This document shows positions 22,211 through 33,670 of a DNA stretch of 64,000 nt, in pieces; within the stretch, counting starts at the first letter, position 1; every line of letters starts with the position of its first letter. Source of the stretch: Chondrus crispus (lineage: Eukaryota; Rhodophyta; Florideophyceae; Gigartinales; Gigartinaceae); assembly GCF_000350225.1 (NCBI RefSeq), contig NW_005179101.1, positions 501,705 through 565,704 on the forward strand, read 5' to 3'. A model generated the notes under the pieces. It had not been told where the DNA came from, searched no databases, and worked only from the letters and a program-made list of their open reading frames with translations. Made by a program: the position numbers and the translations under genes.

Positions 22211-23775
22211 ACGACGCCGAACTCGATCAGCACGAGAACGTCCTTCGTACATGGCATTACGAACCGGGACGACCGACCGACTGCCCCATAACGTACATCT
22301 TCACATACACGCTCAAGACAGACCCGAGTGGCGCCATCGTGAAGTACAAAGCACGTTGTGCTATACGCGGGGACCGCATGCTCCCCGGACGGGATTATGA
22401 TAACGACCGCAGCGCCGCGCATACCCCGTCCCACACCGCGAGACGCCTTCTCATCGCGCACACCGCTCGGCACGGGCGGCACATCGAATCGTGGGATGTA
22501 CCAGGAGCGTACTCGCGCGCACCAGCTGACCCGCATTTCCACCAAACCATGACACAACCCACACGATCCGATGGCACGCAGACCCATCCCGGCTGTATCG
22601 CAGTCATGGGCAAAGCCATGAATGGCGCGGTTGACGCCAACCGACTGTGGGTAGACTATCGCGATGGAAAACTCCAGGAATGGGGATGGACAAGACTGGA
22701 ATGTGAGTCAAGCACGTTCTACAAACAAACAGACGCCAAGTTTGTCCGCATGGTGGCTGATACCGACGATTTCCTGGTCAGCACGAACGACCCAGCTTAC
22801 CTCTCAGAGCAACGCCAGACGCTCGAGGACGAATGGCAGATCACAACCCAGTACCCACTCGCCCAGCATACAAACATCCGTATTCAGCAGTCTCCGTCCG
22901 GCATTCACCTCAGCAACGCCAAAGGCATCGATGCCCTCCTGCTTGAGCACGACATGGCGGACTGCAACGCCACGCAGACCCCGCACATCGATGGGCACGA
23001 CCGCAGTGCCCCAACTTGCGACGCGGAAGTGCTGCCGGGCAAAGATATTGTCGCCTACCAGAGCCTGGTCGGATCCTGTCGGTATATTGCCGACACCACT
23101 CACCCCGAAATAGCCTACATCACGGGGCTCCTCGGCCGCCACCTCCACTGTCCCACAGCACGACACGCTCACGCCGGCAAACGCATCCTACGGTACCTCA
23201 AGGGAGCCCGCACAGGCGGCCTCTCATACCGACGTAATCGGCCCGACAATGCTGACAGCCAATCACTACTCGCCTACTCCGACTCTGATTGGGCGCCATG
23301 CCCAGATACACGCAAATCAACTACTGGTATCATATTCATGTACGCGGGCGCCCCACTCGACTGGGTAAGCCGCAAACAACTCACCGTGTCACACTCAAGC
23401 TCGGAAGCCGAGTACATTGCGGCCAGTCACGCAGAACGTGACCTTACGTGGCTCCTACAACTGGCCAAAGGTTGGCACATTCCACTGTGTGGGGATGTCC
23501 CGATCATAAACCTCAGCCCGCCCACCCTTTGCCTCGACAACAAAGGGGCGATCGACATGGCGCATACGAACGGGTCTACCAAACGGACCAAGCACATAGA
23601 CGTCAAGCACCATTATATTCAGGAACAAGTCAACGGCCGCCTCCTACGCCTACGACAAGTCCCCACAGCAGCACAACTTGCTGATATATTTACCAAACCA
23701 CTCAAAAGAGTGCTGTTCACCCGTAACATGGCAGCAATCAACCTGCACGCCACCACAATCGAGGGGGGGTGTTGA
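22211..23775 (+). pseudogene. Ty1/copia RT-RNase H fragment cut by the gypsy insertion
   Basis: The frame is open from the LTR junction through TGA 23773-23775. It begins inside RT (YTLKTDPSG, then KARCAIRGD). It has the copia-type polymerase motif altered to ADTDDFL at about 22760. It continues with the conserved YQSLVGS...R connection and RNase H (YSDSDWA, SSSEAEYIA, LCLDNKGAI, and a C-terminal ADIFTKPL). It has no internal stops. The gag, protease and integrase parts that should precede it are missing. They are not found to the left of the gypsy element either, so they were lost by rearrangement or lie elsewhere. Confidence 0.9.
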
Positions 23776-23920
23776 CCTCTCACACATGGACTTCGATTAT
23801 GGTGCCGTACATGCCAACCACTCACACATCATATCATACTGTGGAGGACAAACTGTCCTCACCGCCGTCGTACTGCAGGACGAAGAGTATAAGTAGACTC
23901 GAGTCCGTCCGGTAGACCAA
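23761..23920 (+). repeat. copia polypurine tract and start of its 3' LTR
   Basis: A purine run (23761-23769) is followed by TGTTGACC at 23770, a typical copia LTR start. The LTR contains a TATA-like TATAAGTAG near 23888. Similarity to anything else ends by about 23920, where a pogo transposase begins, so the LTR is truncated. Confidence 0.6.
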
Positions 23921-23921
23921 A

Positions 23922-24692
23922 AGTAAATGGAAGCTAGAGTTCTTGGACAACAATGATGCCAACATAATTGTGTACGCCTTACCCGCGCATACGAGCGGCA
24001 AGCTGCAGCCTTTGGATGTTGTCATGTTTTCACTATTTAAGAAAGCCCTGAATGACGCTATTCACCTTTCGTCTACAGAGAAAAATGTTGACATGTTTAA
24101 TGTGTACGACTTTTGTGGAATGCTGAACAATGCTTATCAAACTTCCTTTACTGCGAAGAATATAAAAGCCGCATTTAAAAGATCTGGCATGTAGCCGGTT
24201 GACCCTAAGCAGCTCCTTTCTGTTCCCCGTCCCCAATCGCAGTCGGATCCTAACACTGTAATGTCGGTGGAACAGATTTCTATACTCATGGAAAAGAAGA
24301 GGGAAGAGGTGAAGGAATCAGTGGTATGTTCGGACGCAATGATGCTGGGGAATGGGTATTTAGACACTACGAAGGGGATGGTATTAACTTCTGATAACGC
24401 TTTAGCATTGATAAGGGATAAGGTGGAGAAAGGAAGAGCTGCCTCTCTGGCAAAAGTAATTGAAGCAAATCGGAAGGCAGTCGAAGCTGCCAGAAGGCTA
24501 GAGAAACATTGTATAGAAGTTGCTCGGATGCGTGCGCTGGAGATGAGACGTCGTGCCGCAATGAGCCGAATGAGGGTTAATGTCTTTCGGGCACAGTGCA
24601 GGTCGTTGAAGGAAAGGCGTGCCTTGGCCCGGATGGGAGTTAAAAAGAGAATGCAAGATGATATCGGCAAGCAGAGATCTGAAGGCTCTTAA
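23922..24692 (+). pseudogene. pogo/Tigger-type DDE transposase, C-terminal part
   Basis: The motif LPAHTSGKLQPLDVVMFSLF is typical of the DDE_1 core of pogo/Tigger transposases, near the last catalytic residue. It is followed by a WPVDP-like motif whose Trp codon has become TAG (24192-24194). The frame then continues through a charged, Arg/Lys-rich coiled-coil-like tail to TAA 24690-24692. The N-terminal DNA-binding and first catalytic regions are missing, truncated at the copia LTR junction. It is a dead copy. Confidence 0.75.
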
Positions 24693-24778
24693 AGATGACA
24701 TAGACGCCGTGGTTTGTGTCAAAGAAACAAAAAAATTCAGTAAAATCTGATCTCTTTGTCCCGCGATTAGGAATTCCT

Positions 24779-24808
24779 AAAACACAATAAATTAATTTAT
24801 TGTGTTTT
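24779..24808. repeat. perfect 30-bp AT-rich palindrome
   Basis: AAAACACAATAAATT is followed directly by its exact reverse complement. It lies after the pogo relic. A similar short motif, TTTGTCCCG..ATTAGG, occurs both before it (about 24756) and after it (about 24976). Confidence 0.8.
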
Positions 24809-25031
24809 TGAAGCCCCGTTGACCCACTCCAGTCTATCTCATACCAATCAATCCTTTTCAGAGCATGGCCATTGGCCCTTTCTACTACGACTGTAGGCAC
24901 GATGGCCTTTTAAACGCACGTCGATTGACTCCAAACGTCCAATTTTGAGAATATTTTTTGCCTATTGATACAACTTTTGTCCCGTAATTAGGGGACCCCC
25001 CCTTTACACCGCCCCTTTAAGTCTGGTCATA

Positions 25032-26581
25032 CAGTGGTGGAAAAATTATAAAGCACCCCCCAGAAACGGGCATTGCTGGACAGAGAAAAGCGCGTGTTTA
25101 AAAAAGAGCTTGGCAGCCCCTCAGAAAAGGATCGTGAAAGACGAATCTGTAACCAGTTTTATACAGTCGGCACTATATTTTGCATTAAAGTTCAATAGTC
25201 ATTTGGCAAGTGGAAATTTCTATAAAACAGCGTGTCTTATTGTGCTCTGCATAGGGTCTCTAATACTTCGTTGCCAGTCCGTTGCTTTTAACAACGTCAA
25301 AACAACGCTTTTGCATTGAACCCACTAAGTTGTGGAGCGCTTGAGCTGGTATGGCATCCCAAGAAGCCAAGATGCACTCTTTGAGCTCTTCAACCCCTCG
25401 AAACTGACGTCGATGCTCGTACACCTTCCGAGCCAGAATTCCCCAGAGGTTTTCGATGGGGTTTAAGTCAGGAGACTTAGCTGGCCAGTCCAGAACCACC
25501 ATATCCTCCTCATTAAACCATTCCCTCACGATATGAGCGCGGTGTATCGATGCCCCATCTTGCTGAAAGACCCATCTCGGTCCCAGTTCTTGGTCCGCAA
25601 ACGGCAACAGGAAGCTCTCGAGCGTCCCAATGTACTTAACTGCTGTTTTTTTGCCTTCCAAAATCGCCAGTTCACACTTTTCCCCCCTGCCAAGGCCCCC
25701 CAAACCATCAATGAGCCGCCCCCTTGCTGGCGGTTCGAAAAAATTAGATCTTCAGGTCTTAGATCATGCCAACAACAGGCAAACCCGTCCGGGCCGTCCA
25801 AATTGAACTTCTTTTCGTCACTCCAGACGACGTTGTTCCAGTCCGGAATGGTCCAGGTAACTTTTTCGGTCGCCCAGGCGACGCGCGCAGTCTTGTGATG
25901 AATAAGCATTTGCGGAACTCTCTTAATCTTTTTATACGTCAACGTTGGGTGTTGGTTCAGTATCTGCCGCACGCTTCTTGTTTGCACAGGCAGTTGTAGA
26001 GCTTGAGAAAGCTCTCTAGACCCTAAAATACCCTTGGATGCTTCGCGAAGGAGCATGCGTCTACCTGCGACTGTGAGCTTTCTTGGTCTGCCAGCTCGTT
26101 TTTTGGACCCATAGGCTTCTGGGTTGCGGAGAAAGTTTTGCACGGCCGCCCGACTTCGCTTTAGCTCCTTCGCGATGCGAGATTGGGACCATTTGGCTTG
26201 GTGGAACGCCAAAAATTTTCCTCGCTCTTCAGCGCTGAGTGACGGACCGCGAGGCATGTCTTCGAGCAGTAAGGGGGATGGAAAAGGGACCTGTGGTGTT
26301 CGTGGTACTATTTGAAGAGCTATTGTTGCCTTTCTCCTGCCAAACACTGAACAACTTGTCCGTGTGGTGTTGTTGGAGTGTGGTGCTTTATATATATTAC
26401 CACTTGTCAATTTGATTTTGGACTGTAATGCAAAATATTGGCCGTACTGTATAAAACCGTTTACAGATTCGTTTTTCCCGGTCCATTTATGAGGGGCTAC
26501 AAAGCTCTTTTTTAAACACGCGCTTTTCTCTGTCCAGCAATGCCCGTTTTTGGGGGGTGCTTTGTAATTTTTCCACCACTG
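25032..26581 (-). mobile_element. Tc1-type transposon, copy 1
   Basis: It has 92-bp terminal inverted repeats (25032-25123 and 26490-26581) differing at only a few bases, starting CAGTGGTGG. They are flanked by TA duplications at 25030-25031 and 26582-26583. Length is 1,550 bp. Confidence 0.95.
25260..26257 (-). pseudogene. Tc1 (DD34E) transposase, one frameshift
   Basis: ATG 26257 begins a helix-turn-helix region (SAEERGKF...SQSRIAKEL...), then an AT-hook-like GRPRK linker. The catalytic core has WSDEKKF (first Asp), QQDGAS (second Asp) and SPDLNPIENLWG (Glu). There are 34 residues between the second Asp and Glu, as in Tc1. The reading frame shifts in a G/A run at about 25677-25687, between the first and second catalytic Asp, so the copy is inactive unless this is an error. 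It lies inside the Cys-rich host gene on the same strand. Confidence 0.92.
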
Positions 26582-26702
26582 TATCTACCAATCCCTCTTC
26601 AAATTTGCTTGGCTCAGTCACAGCCACATTGCCACGATGAGCTCCTAATACATAATCAGACATTAATTCGAGAGACCGGGGATACCTCGAGTCGTATATA
26701 TA

Positions 26703-28256
26703 CAGTGCTGGCAAAAACTATAAGGCACCTGGTACTTTTGCATATTCCTAGAAAAGTTTTTATGCTATCATAAAACCCTTTGCCTTATTGAAGGCCAATG
26801 AGGCGCTGATACTGCCCATGCAGTTATTGTTTAAAAAAATCTATGGTGGTGGACGCTATCGCGTCTTATTCCCCAAACGCGTGGAAAAAACTATAAATAC
26901 AGTTGCATACACGTGCAACAAAAGACCTCTCAAAAAGCTCCTTTCGCGCCAAAAAGCTTTACACAGTGCAAACTATCTCTTCTTCATTGCTACGAGCCAC
27001 TGCGGTTCCCTAAGCTAAAACAAAACACGCACAATCATGCGTCGAAACACAAGGCTCACAACTTTTGAAAAAGGACAAATCCTTGTCCATCACTCCAACT
27101 GTATCTCCCTATCTGCTATTGCCCGCGAGCTGGGACGATCCCGCACAGTTGTTACAAACTTTTTGCGGGATCAAAAGCGGTAAAATCGCAAAAATGCGGG
27201 AGGAATGCCGCCAAAATTAACGGAGGCTGATAAGCGAAGAATTTTACGGGAAGGCTCGAAAAGAGATTTGGGGTCAGCAGGGATTGTGAAAGCATTGCAA
27301 CTGAGTGTCAAAGCTCGCCGTGTAGGCCAGGTTCTTGCTGCAGCCGAGCATTTACAATACAAGCAAATTGCACGGACACCAGCGATGCGTGAGCGTCATG
27401 AAAAATCTCGGCTCAAGTGAGCGATGACACGAATGGTGTGGAGCAATGCAAAATGGTCTCAAATCGTCTGGTCCGATGAGAAGAAGTTCAACTTAGATGG
27501 ACCAGACGGTTTGGCGTATAAATGGCATGACTTGAGAAAGCAGAAGGAGTGGTTTTCAAAGAGACAAAATGGGAGTTCGAGTGTTATGGTTTGGGCATGC
27601 TTTGCCGGTTCAAGGATATCAGAGCTTGTTTTTTTGGAAGGAAAGCAGGATGGAGCGAAGTACGTGACAACTCTAGAGAACCATCTGCTACCTTTTGCGG
27701 AGGATCTACCAATTACTTGGACGTTTATGCAGGATGGCGCACCTTGCCATCGTTTACTGCTGGCGAAAAAATGGCTCTCGGACAACGGTATATCGCTGCT
27801 AGAGTGGCCTGCGTACTCGCCAGACCTGAACCCAATTGAGAATCTGTGGGGTATACTCGTGAGGTCTGTTTATGCGCAACAGAGGCAATTTGAAGATATT
27901 GAGTCTCTTACTGAGTGTATCATGGAAGCTTGGGCAAATATTGCACCCAATACGCTCCGAAAACTTACTTCCCCTTGTACGCCAAGGGGAAGAAGATATG
28001 CTATTAAACACTGTTCCTTGTCTAGTTCCGAGCGCATTAGACCTCTGTGTATGCAACTGTATTTATAGTTTTTGCCACGCGTTTGGGGAATAAGACGCGA
28101 TAGCGTCCACCACCATAGATTTTTTTAAACAATAACTGCATGGGCAGTATCAGCGCCTCATTGGCCTTCAATAAGGCAAAGGGTTTTATGATAGCATAAA
28201 AACTTTTCTAGGAATATGCAAAAGTACCAGGTGCCTTATAGTTTTTGCCAGCACCG
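26703..28256 (+). mobile_element. Tc1-type transposon, copy 2, with long IR/DR ends
   Basis: Inverted repeats of about 210 bp (26703-26913 and 28047-28256) are flanked by TA (26701-26702 and 28257-28258). Inside each repeat a motif close to TGGMAAAAACTATAA occurs near the outer end and again near the inner end. This is the IR/DR arrangement of two transposase sites per end known from some Tc1 elements. Confidence 0.93.
27037..28068 (+). pseudogene. Tc1 (DD34E) transposase with two nonsense codons
   Basis: A single frame from ATG 27037 is broken by TAA 27181-27183 and TGA 27418-27420. An N-terminal helix-turn-helix (FEKGQILVHH...SAIARELGRSRTVV) is followed by a second DNA-binding region. The core has WSDEKKF, MQDGAP and SPDLNPIENLWG, with 34 residues between the second Asp and the Glu. 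The last ~30 residues look frameshifted and run into the inner end of the right inverted repeat. It is related to, but distinct from, the copy at 25-26.5 kb, and is transcribed opposite to its host gene. Confidence 0.92.
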
Positions 28257-29993
28257 TAGTCTGCGACCTGATAAGCCGCCTCTTTTGACTGCCCCTCACT
28301 CACGATTGAGAGATCGGCGAGAATCGGCTGTATTATGTTAGGCGTCTCTTCTATAAGATACTCGTCGTAAGCGTCCCTGTTGTCTGTTTTTGGAGACTGT
28401 TGGGTGAGTCCTTCGATCTCGAAATTTAAGACATCCGCTATCAACACTTCTAGCCTCGTTCCGTTGACCGGGCGCTCAGTGTCCGTCCACGCATCTGAGC
28501 TCAACTCTCCGGCCTCTTGGCTGAGTCGCAAGTGCGCCACTTGACGGCTACCCCCCTCCATTCTCAACCTCCTGCCCTGCCTATCAAGCGCCCATCCTGC
28601 CTCTTTAAGGACAGTGACACCTAAGGCAAGACCAAGTGGTACTGGCTCAAACTGGATCCCTCCGGCTCTGACAGTCTTCATTCTGGGTAAGTAGCACCCA
28701 GTGGGCTCATTTCTTTCCAAGAGTGAGTTGGGGTTGTCGAGGAAGTGCAACAGAGACGGTACGGACACCTGAAGTATCGCACTAAACTCTACCGGTCTGG
28801 AGTCTCTCTCTTAGCGGCCCTGATCGTAGCGCAGTCTTAAACCTTCTCAACATCTCCCTCTCGAGCATCGTAGGTGTGGCCCACACCCCACCATCGCGTC
28901 CGCTGAGTTGTTGACCGTTTTTGTGACCGGCCTTAATCGTGCTCCGAGCAAACACCTTCCACTCTTCACTCTTAAACGTCGGGCTCAATTCATGAATGAA
29001 GAAAGCTCCGTAGTCTATACCGACCTGCGTTGAATCAATATTCAGTTGGCTTTCTAGAATGGCGACTGCTGACCAGTCGGGTGAATCTAGGTCTTCTTCA
29101 GCGACTAAGAAGTTACACCATTCACCTCCGTTGGCCGCTCGGGCGTGTACTTTCTTAAAGAAATCTCCCATTTCAGACATGCCCCTACCCCAGAGGTCTC
29201 TGTATACCTCTGTGACCATTATCGAGGGAACAATGTCATTTCGTCCCCAAGGAGTGACCCCTCTACTGTCTAACATATCCAATATATACATCTCCCTTCT
29301 GTGCAATTCGACTGAACCGCTGCCCCATACGAAGCCGTACTTACCAGGGGGGAGCACCTTACCAATTTCACGCCCGGTCTCCGAGTAGAACTTACCTTTA
29401 AGCCTTGCCTGCCTCCTATCTGTTATGAGGAGTAAAGGCTGGTCAACCACGATCGTTGCTATCGGACTGCTAGTGTCCTTTGCGATTGGTATCTCCGTGC
29501 CGTGGTGGTCTTGTAGTGCTAGCCTCCCTGTCAGAATATAATCTGTCATGACTGCTACTAGACGAACCTCGTCCTTTGTTATGTCAGAACCCCCACATTT
29601 TGACATCTTGCTGACAGTCCAAGACAGCCCCAGATCACTTAACTTGTGAACGTTCTTGCGGAATATCCCCGGTTCCTCGAGGAAAAGTCCGTTTCTTGTT
29701 AAAGTCAGCCTCGGTCCAAAACCATCTGGACTTTCGAGTAGTGTAGACAACCCCGTCTCGTGTAAAGATGGCATCTTAATCTCGCTTGGTACGATTAGTG
29801 TTAAAGGGGCGTTGCATGGCCTTGTGGGTGACCCCGAACAGGAACAATGATGCTCACAACGAACACATTTGCCACACACTGATCGCCTGCTACATCCTTC
29901 AACAAAACACTCACAGGCGCAGTGTCGTTTACAATCTGTGCATCCATTACAGTACCTACTCCGTCTACAATGGGGCTCGTAACAGAATGGCAT

Positions 29994-31043
29994 TTCGTGG
30001 CGATCTGGACACGCGGACCACGAAGCAAGACGAATTTGTGCGCGGCCGGACGAGGGGAAGCGAAACCCGGGGAACAGTTCCAAGAATAGATCGAGCGAGG
30101 AGTCGTGCGCGCCACCAAGAGGAGGTGAAGGGAAACTACCGAGTACTGGGGAGCGGGGGCTGGGGCGGGCGAACGGCGGAGGGTGTCGGTCGTGAGCGCC
30201 AAGGGAAACCTGGTCAAGGATGGGACAAGGGCAGTCTAGAAGCGAGGAGGAGCGAGATGAGAAGGTGTTGGAGGAAGGGAAACCGGCGGGGGCGTGCGTA
30301 GAGTGGGTCCTACGTATTAGTGCCGCCCCATGCGAGACCCCACAATGTGCACTAATGCCGTCAGATGCAGATAGATGTGAACATCTATCTGCATGCACTC
30401 GGTAATTAATGTCTGCCTGCTCCGTGTTGGTTCTCTGTTGTGTTTCGCAGTGAGAAATGCGCGCTTTGCCGACCTTGGATGCGATAGAGCGTCTGGAACT
30501 TGGCACTCAGTCGCCAAAAGTTCTAGCTCTCCGAACAATTTCGCGATCTCGACGACATGGGGTATAGTCTTTCTCTCTATTGCATTTTCTGCGCTCTCAT
30601 CTTTCCTTTAGAATGCAAAAAAGAAAGTTAGGTTGTAGGAGAGGGGAGCAAAATTGTAGAAACTGAATGAGCTTCGAAGGAACAACAGCTTTGCTTATAG
30701 ACGTACCAAGCTTCTTCGCAATATAAAGGTAGCTTGCTCTTTGCAGAATAGAGTTTGCTCTCTATTTGATACACGGCTGACACGATTCTGTGGAGAAAGT
30801 TATTGTATTCCACTCTGACACTCTGAATTAAGTTGCAAAAAGTTATAAATTATGACAAGAGCAACTGTGCTGTTTTCATCAGCTGCTGTCAAAGGCTTTC
30901 TGTCAAAGACATGACTGCGAAGGTAAGTTTGGATAAATAGTGAAGGAACAAGTTGAGAGGGGCATGCAGTCAGGCAGGATGAATGGGGCGTTCTGAACTC
31001 TGTGCCCCTGTAGAAATAAATAAAAACAGAGTGCAGATGCTAA
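29994..31043. other. intergenic, with a perfect hairpin at 30365-30394
   Basis: This is upstream DNA of the Cys-rich gene. A 13-bp perfect stem (ATGCAGATAGATG with CATCTATCTGCAT) with loop TGAA lies at 30365-30394. No gene is recognised. Confidence 0.5.
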
Positions 31044-31984
31044 GAGCACCCCTATCGGTTTGGCTAAATTTGGTGGCTAAATGTGTAAAATTTTGCGTTT
31101 GCATATAGCATTTCTGTGCGCAACACTATCGGTTTAGGAGTAAATTTGAAATTGAAGTGCCCTGATAGGGCATAGTGGGCGCCTCCGGAAATTATTTTTT
31201 GTGTCAGAGTCATATTTTTCTTTTTTGTGAACAAAAAATGAGTTTTACCACGGAAATGCTTGCGCACATAATGTGCGTCCCCCTACTGTACGCATGCTTT
31301 GAACTCGTTCCTAACGACGAGCACGGCACCGGACGCCGGCGATGACGCCGTCGGAGCTCTATCTACAGTGTGTGCTGTGAGCTAAGCTCAATCATGATGG
31401 TGTTTTCACCGAGCAGCCACCGTCAGAACCATGAATGACCAAATGGCTATTCTATTGCTACTTCTCATTCAGAGCCATGCTCGGTAGGATGTAGATGTCG
31501 AGTCTCGTCGGTCGGGCGGCGGCCGACGCTTTCTCTGTGTACAGTAAATTTGGATTGTACGCGCGCACATTTTGACATTTGTGCGATACACATTTAACCT
31601 AGCATGGGGTCGCCCGTCCGAGAAAACGGCGCGTTGTGTGTGCACAACGCGCCGTTTGTGTGTCACAAAATCCCGATTTGGTCAACACAATTTGCGATTT
31701 TAGAATTTCAGGAGTCGCCCAGTGTACGAGGGGTGCGGGGCATCGAGTACGAGAGGTACTGTATTGACACTGTTCTATGGTCTTTTGGCCAAGTGGCGCC
31801 ATGTAATTCGCGTCTCTATATGGTCAAATGAGTAAATTTGTCGCCATCCGGCTTCCAATATAGAGATAAATATAGCCAAAAAGGCCAAATTTTTGGAGAT
31901 AACCAGTCCGATAGGGATGAAAGAGGCTATATGTATCTCTATATGCCAAATATTTACATATACACAGCACCGATAGGGGTGCTC
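31044..31984. mobile_element. Harbinger-like MITE, 941 bp
   Basis: Terminal inverted repeats GAGCACCCCTATCGGT at both ends are flanked by TAA at 31041-31043 and 31985-31987. A 3-bp TAA/TTA duplication is characteristic of PIF/Harbinger. There is no transposase inside, so it would be non-autonomous. Internally it has a 15-bp perfect stem (31624-31657). Confidence 0.75.
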
Positions 31985-31987
31985 TAA

Positions 31988-33670
31988 GTGTTTAATTTAG
32001 AAAACGCTCAAGCTGAGGGCATGTCGGGTATGCAGTGTTCCTACAGTGATGGTGAGTTGTGGTCCAGTATTGATGCAGGGCTTGGCGGAGTACAGAGAGC
32101 TCCGACAAGAACTGTGACTGTGACGACGACCACCGTATGAAGGGAGTAGGCGTAGAAAAATGTGTAAAAGTCAGTATTTGTGACAGAAGTTCCGCACCTG
32201 AAATCCTGACATTTAAATCCAGACTTTTGAAATGCTGTACAGTAGGGGTGCTACAGACTGTCTGTACCGTAAATAGATGATGCGAAATCATCAGAGCTCC
32301 CGTTGGAGCCACGGTTTGGTTGGCACACGTTCATCTCGATCGCGGCAACAGGGTGTGTGGATGTGCAAAATTTCAACTAAATTTTCATGGCAGCAAGGTC
32401 GGTGAACCGTGTGATGCGCCTCTGAACAACAAAACGAAGAGCACAGAAGAATGGAGCAGGTCTGATCCTGAAAAGGGGGTCATTGAATGTTGGATTTCGC
32501 TACTACATATACTGTGCACACCCCCCCCACCTGTCTCCTGGCCAGGGGGCACTCCCTTTTACCACAGGTTATGGTCCCGTGGCGCATCCTGCTGCGCACT
32601 GATGCTCAACACAAGTGATCGCGAGTTCAACTTTCAACGTTTTCCAAGATTTTCAACTGTACGGCGACTGTCAAGCACCCCCCTTACAGCACGCTCCAAC
32701 ACCAAGGCCTCTGCTACTCACCACCCTCTTACAGCACGCTCAAATACCAAGGCCTCTGCTGCTCATCATCCCCAAGCACGCTCAAACACCACGGCCTCTG
32801 CTTCCTCACCACTTCCCCGCTTTCATTCACCTCACTACAAGTCAGATCGCGGCGACTGTTGGATTTCGCTAACGCTCATCCTTCCTACGATCTTCCCCTA
32901 CGCTCCTTTCCTTACAGCTCCATCGGACTTCGCTACTACATATACTGTGCACACCCCCCCCACCTGTCTCCTGGCCAGGGGGCACTCCCTTTTACCACAT
33001 TGAATAAGGGAAATATCACGATAAAGAAATCTCCCCTGAAAAGCTGGTGATGCAGTGCTGTACCTGTACTGTACTGTAGATATTTGCAGGTTTGTGGAAA
33101 ATAGGCGGTGCATCTTGCGTCGCTGGCCGTTGCAGATGTGGAAAAGCAAGGAAGAAGCAAATTTTGTACTGCTTTGCACGCGACCATTTTCGTGGAAGTG
33201 TGTGGAGCATTGACGGCAAAGCGCACTACGGAACCGTTGGCTCCGTACAGCAGCTGTACAGTACTACTATCCATTTCGACATCCGCCACTAGCGTTGGGA
33301 CAACAGCAGTTGAGACAATTCGTCCGTTTGACGCGTGACTGTGGATCTGCTCCACTATGTGCGCAAGGAAGGGTTCGTGCGGCCACCACGCGCTGGCCGC
33401 AGCATCGGATGCTTTCACTGTATTTTCCTGCGGAACTCTTCTGGTCTTGTAGGACGCCTGCTCTCGTGATCCTCGCAGTGGACTTATGCCACTTTGAGCT
33501 CCAGCGGCCGACCCCTTCTTGGCTTTTGCACGAAGTGCCGCAGCCAGCGTACATCCGCGATCTCTGCGCCCCGCACTCCCACCTCTTCGGTACAACCTTC
33601 CCCGTTCTCCCCTCGCGCTAAATCCGCCTCAGCTCGTTAGGCCTTTTATCCCTGTGCAAGCGACCCAACC
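31988..33670. other. gene-free repeat-bearing intergenic region
   Basis: A direct repeat of about 72 bp occurs at 32496-32567 and 32929-33000. Between the copies a minisatellite with three units of 42-45 bp (32686-32814, core AGCACGCTCAAACACCA) is seen. No gene is recognised. Confidence 0.6.

Larger units (their letters stand above)
25004..29993 (-). pseudogene. unrecognised Cys-rich protein gene split by two Tc1-type insertions
   Basis: I read a single gene from ATG 29993 to TAA 25004-25006, about 620 residues once the insertions are removed. The first ~60 residues carry two units of C-RRS-xx-C-xx-C-xx-C-xx-H-C-x-C type, probably zinc-binding. The rest is a soluble, mixed alpha/beta-like protein that I cannot assign. 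Three things break it. There is a frame change in a GA repeat (28803-28811). A transposon at 26703-28256 duplicates TA, and another at 25032-26581 also duplicates TA. If both transposons are mentally excised with one TA kept, the frame continues exactly across both junctions to the stop. That is strong evidence the three pieces were one gene. It may be a host family or an element-encoded gene. Confidence 0.65.

Noticed and set aside
30303-30360. ATTAGTGC/GCACTAAT motifs as another Tigger-like element
   Set aside because: The inverted motifs are short, and no TA-CAG ends could be placed around them.
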